The translations under genes were made by a program, and so were the position numbers. Positions 61,900 through 64,000 of a stretch of 64,000 bases of DNA are shown in pieces. Positions within the stretch are counted from its first letter, which is position 1. Each line of letters starts with the position of its first letter. The stretch is taken from assembly GCA_004194705.1 (NCBI GenBank), contig SADC01000707.1:496001-560000 (forward strand), read 5' to 3'. Below the pieces are notes generated by a model that saw nothing but the letters and a program-made list of their open reading frames with translations, was not told where the DNA came from and made no database searches. The DNA comes from Ditylenchus dipsaci. Taxonomy: Eukaryota > Nematoda > Chromadorea > Rhabditida > Anguinidae.

Positions 61900-62695
61900 G
61901 GGGCCGTAGTAACAATCGTAGTAACAACTTCCGTGGCTAAAAGTGGAATATCTCGGAGTTCAGTCCACTTTTTGAATAGTAGTTTTTTGCAAACAAAAAA
62001 AGACAAGTTTTATCTTCAGATTTTATTACAATAATCTAAATCGCTGATCGGTAACCAGAGCTAGCACTAAATGCAAAAAAATATCCGCAGCTGCGGATAT
62101 TTTTTGGACCTGTGAGGCTAAAAATCAAATTTATCGTACAGGTTTGAGCTGATTGTGATGATGTTTCACTTGGTTTGTAGCCTAGATTATAAGGAACATT
62201 TTGGTGGTTTAAAAAGTATTTTCGGCTTTACCAAACTTAAAATATTACTAAAAGTGCCTCTAAATATTGAATTTGAAAAGTTAGCTTAGTCTATCCACGG
62301 ATAATTTTCCGAACTCTATATTTAGAGGCACTTTTAGTAATATTTTAAGTTTGATAAAGCCGAAAATACTTTTTAAACCACCAAAATGTTCCTTATAATC
62401 TAGGCTACAAACCAAGTGAAACATCATCAAAATCAGCTCAAACCTGTACGATAAATTTGATTTTTAGCCTCACAGGTCCAAAAATATCCGCAGCTGCGGA
62501 TATTTTTTTGCATTTAGTGCTAGCTCTGGTTACCGATCAGCGATTTAGATTATTGTAATAAAATCTGAAGATAAAACTTGTCTTTTTTTGTTTGCAAAAA
62601 ACTACTATTCAAAAAGTGGACTGAACTCTGAGATATTCCACTTTTAGCCACGGAAGTTGTTACTACGATTGTTACTACGGCCCCTGGAGCCACTT
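61900..62695. mobile_element. Near-perfect 0.8 kb palindrome
   Basis: Left GGGGCCGTAGTAACAATCGT and right ACGATTGTTACTACGGCCCC mirror each other, and almost every intervening base pairs with a centre near 62297. The block AATATCCGCAGCTGCGGATA is itself palindromic in each arm. A smaller palindrome (GGAGCCACTTTCAGGTCGAT and mirror) follows at 62688-62882. Confidence 0.85.
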
Positions 62696-63151
62696 TCAGG
62701 TCGATGGATAGAGTAAGGATCAAGAGTTGCTCGTAAACCTACTCGTCCATCTGAAACCGGATCAATAGATCAAGACTTACTCTTGATCTTTGATCCTTCT
62801 CGTCGTGTCTGAAACACGATCAGTAGATCAAGAGTAACTCTTGATCCTTACTCCACCCATCGACCTGAAAGTGGCTCCTGGTGATCATGCAGATCTTGCA
62901 ATTGTGGAAATTTATGGTAGAAAGGACTGTGAAACATGCCTGTTTTTGGCCATATGAGTCGTATGATACGACCGGTCTTATGCTGAACCCTAGTATTTTC
63001 TCTGATATGCCACCCTCTCTAATCCACCATCACCATCCCTCGCAGTAAAAGTCCCCAGCATTGTAAAGTCAGAATTCCGACGCATTCCTGTTCTGTAGAT
63101 AATAAAGTTAACCTGCTATTATACTTAAAATTTCAGATTTTGAAAGTATAA

Positions 63152-63713
63152 ATGCTGCTAAATAAGTCAACGCAATTGCGAAAAGTATTTGTCGACGCCA
63201 TTTCACTTGCTGGTGGTCCATTGCGTACTAAAATATCTGGCTGCTCTACTTCGGCGGTGGACGAAAATGAAGCTGAAGCTCCGTGGGAGAATCCGTACAA
63301 ATATGCTCTGCCGAGAGGTTGGTGACAAATGTGTTTTTTTACATATTTTCAAGTAATATTTTTGGATAAAACCATGTCGGACTTCAAAGAAGCAAGTGTG
63401 GATTGGAGCTACGTGGAACGCCTGATCCCACCGAAAGTTGTCCCAGAAATGCCGAAGGATTGCGGGTTTTGCCCAGTGGATGGCGTTCTCCTCAAGGTTT
63501 TTTTGTTTATTTTGTCGTAGAATCGTAATGTGATGTTAATATTGATTTTTTTTTGTAGATCCGCCTCCGAACTTGCCTTATTACATACGAAGACAGACAA
63601 ATCATTTGCCGGCGTTATATCTGGAAAGAAGACGAGAAGAACTGAATCCGAAGACTATGAACTTTGAATATGTCGAGCTGGTCACACTCAAAAATATTTA
63701 CGGCGATATCTTT
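63152..63713 (+). CDS. MRPL49: Mitochondrial ribosomal protein mL49 (MRPL49), 3' end beyond the window
   Basis: Large-subunit protein of the mitochondrial ribosome. Exons: 63152-63317, 63354-63496 and 63559-63713. The first encodes a basic, Ser-rich leader (MLLNKSTQLRKVFVDA), as expected for mitochondrial import. The second has SVDWSYVERLIPPKVVPEMP, matching the human YQFVERLLPATRIPDPP. After one base is restored in GGGTTTT (63464-63470) it continues LPSGWRSPQ, like human TPSGWQPPR. The third has DPPPNLPYYIRRQTNHLP and later YGDIF, matching DPPPNLPYFVRRSRMHNIP and EGDIW. Phases 1 and 1 agree. A TTTCAG 16 bp before the ATG could be a trans-splice site. The C-terminal third of the family is not seen and should lie to the right. 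Confidence 0.9.
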
Positions 63714-64000
63714 GTGGGTTAATTGCTTTTGCAGGAGAAATTCTGTCGGCTGAATCATTTAGTCTAGAATTTGGTGATGGTCGGTAAGGCGCCGGTAAAT
63801 CACCGCAAATTTTTTGAAAAACAGTTATAGACTAACGAAAGTGATTAGTGAGTCATCGGGGACTCACCAAAATTTTCGAAAAAAACGGGAAATTAGCCAG
63901 CTCTAATCTAGTACTATTTTCAAACGCGGTCGGATTTTCTAAGGAACAAATATTTTCACAAAACATGTGGCACCTCTGACCATAGTCATTCCGATAGGTT
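63714..64000. other. Intron or 3' flank of mL49
   Basis: Starts with a GTGGGT donor-like site. No further mL49 exon could be recognised in the remaining 286 bases. Confidence 0.35.

Noticed and set aside
63409..63600. Minus-strand frame over mL49
   Set aside because: Antisense of the mL49 exons, which have strong family matches on the plus strand.

Overview
The window looks like eukaryotic, AT-rich DNA, most probably from a nematode. The case for that is short spliced introns (about 50 nt), U-rich TTTTCAG-type 3' splice sites, possible trans-splice acceptors just upstream of start codons, and a divergent nicotinic-type receptor. No rRNA, CRISPR, operon or bacterial feature is seen, and the species cannot be fixed from this sequence alone. 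Genes are broken into many small exons, so single long reading frames are few. I assembled genes by joining exons whose splice phases and conserved residues agree.

Layout. 1-2063: 5' end of an exportin-1 (CRM1/XPO1) gene on the minus strand, running off the left edge, with a 1.3 kb foldback element in its intron. 2.1-10.6 kb: no convincing gene, several foldback elements. 10.7-34.5 kb: one plus-strand cys-loop (nicotinic acetylcholine-like) receptor gene with about 21 recognised exons and introns stuffed with transposons. Its 14 kb intron holds a MULE transposon (19568-22072) carrying an OTU-like domain and flanked by a 9-bp target duplication, a hAT-like element with an exact 8-bp duplication, and a minus-strand terminal exon of an unknown gene. 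35.0-36.9 kb: a possible small membrane protein and a steroid 5-alpha-reductase gene with two micro-exons. 37-39.3 kb: a nested Tigger/pogo element and a large MITE. 39.4-45.5 kb: a 3.1 kb tandem duplication, each copy with a minus-strand MULE transposase whose first catalytic Asp reads Asn. 46.3-49.5 kb: BCAS2/SPF27, a spliceosome subunit. 50.9-51.2 kb: another MULE fragment. 51.3-59.8 kb: a RING/B-box (TRIM-like) gene. 61.6-61.8 kb: an unassigned exon. 63.15 kb to the end: mitochondrial ribosomal protein mL49, incomplete at the right edge.

Two themes run through the window. First, most non-coding sequence consists of long inverted repeats, often nested, and several unrelated-looking elements have arms made of short palindromic minisatellites. 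Second, conserved genes (BCAS2, mL49, 5-alpha-reductase, the receptor) each need single-base corrections, mostly at homopolymers, and the 3.1 kb tandem copies differ by the same kind of indel. This points to an unpolished long-read assembly as the likeliest explanation, rather than a cluster of pseudogenes. The genes have unrelated cellular roles (nuclear export, synaptic-type signalling, steroid metabolism, splicing, ubiquitin-type function, mitochondrial translation), so no shared pathway is implied.
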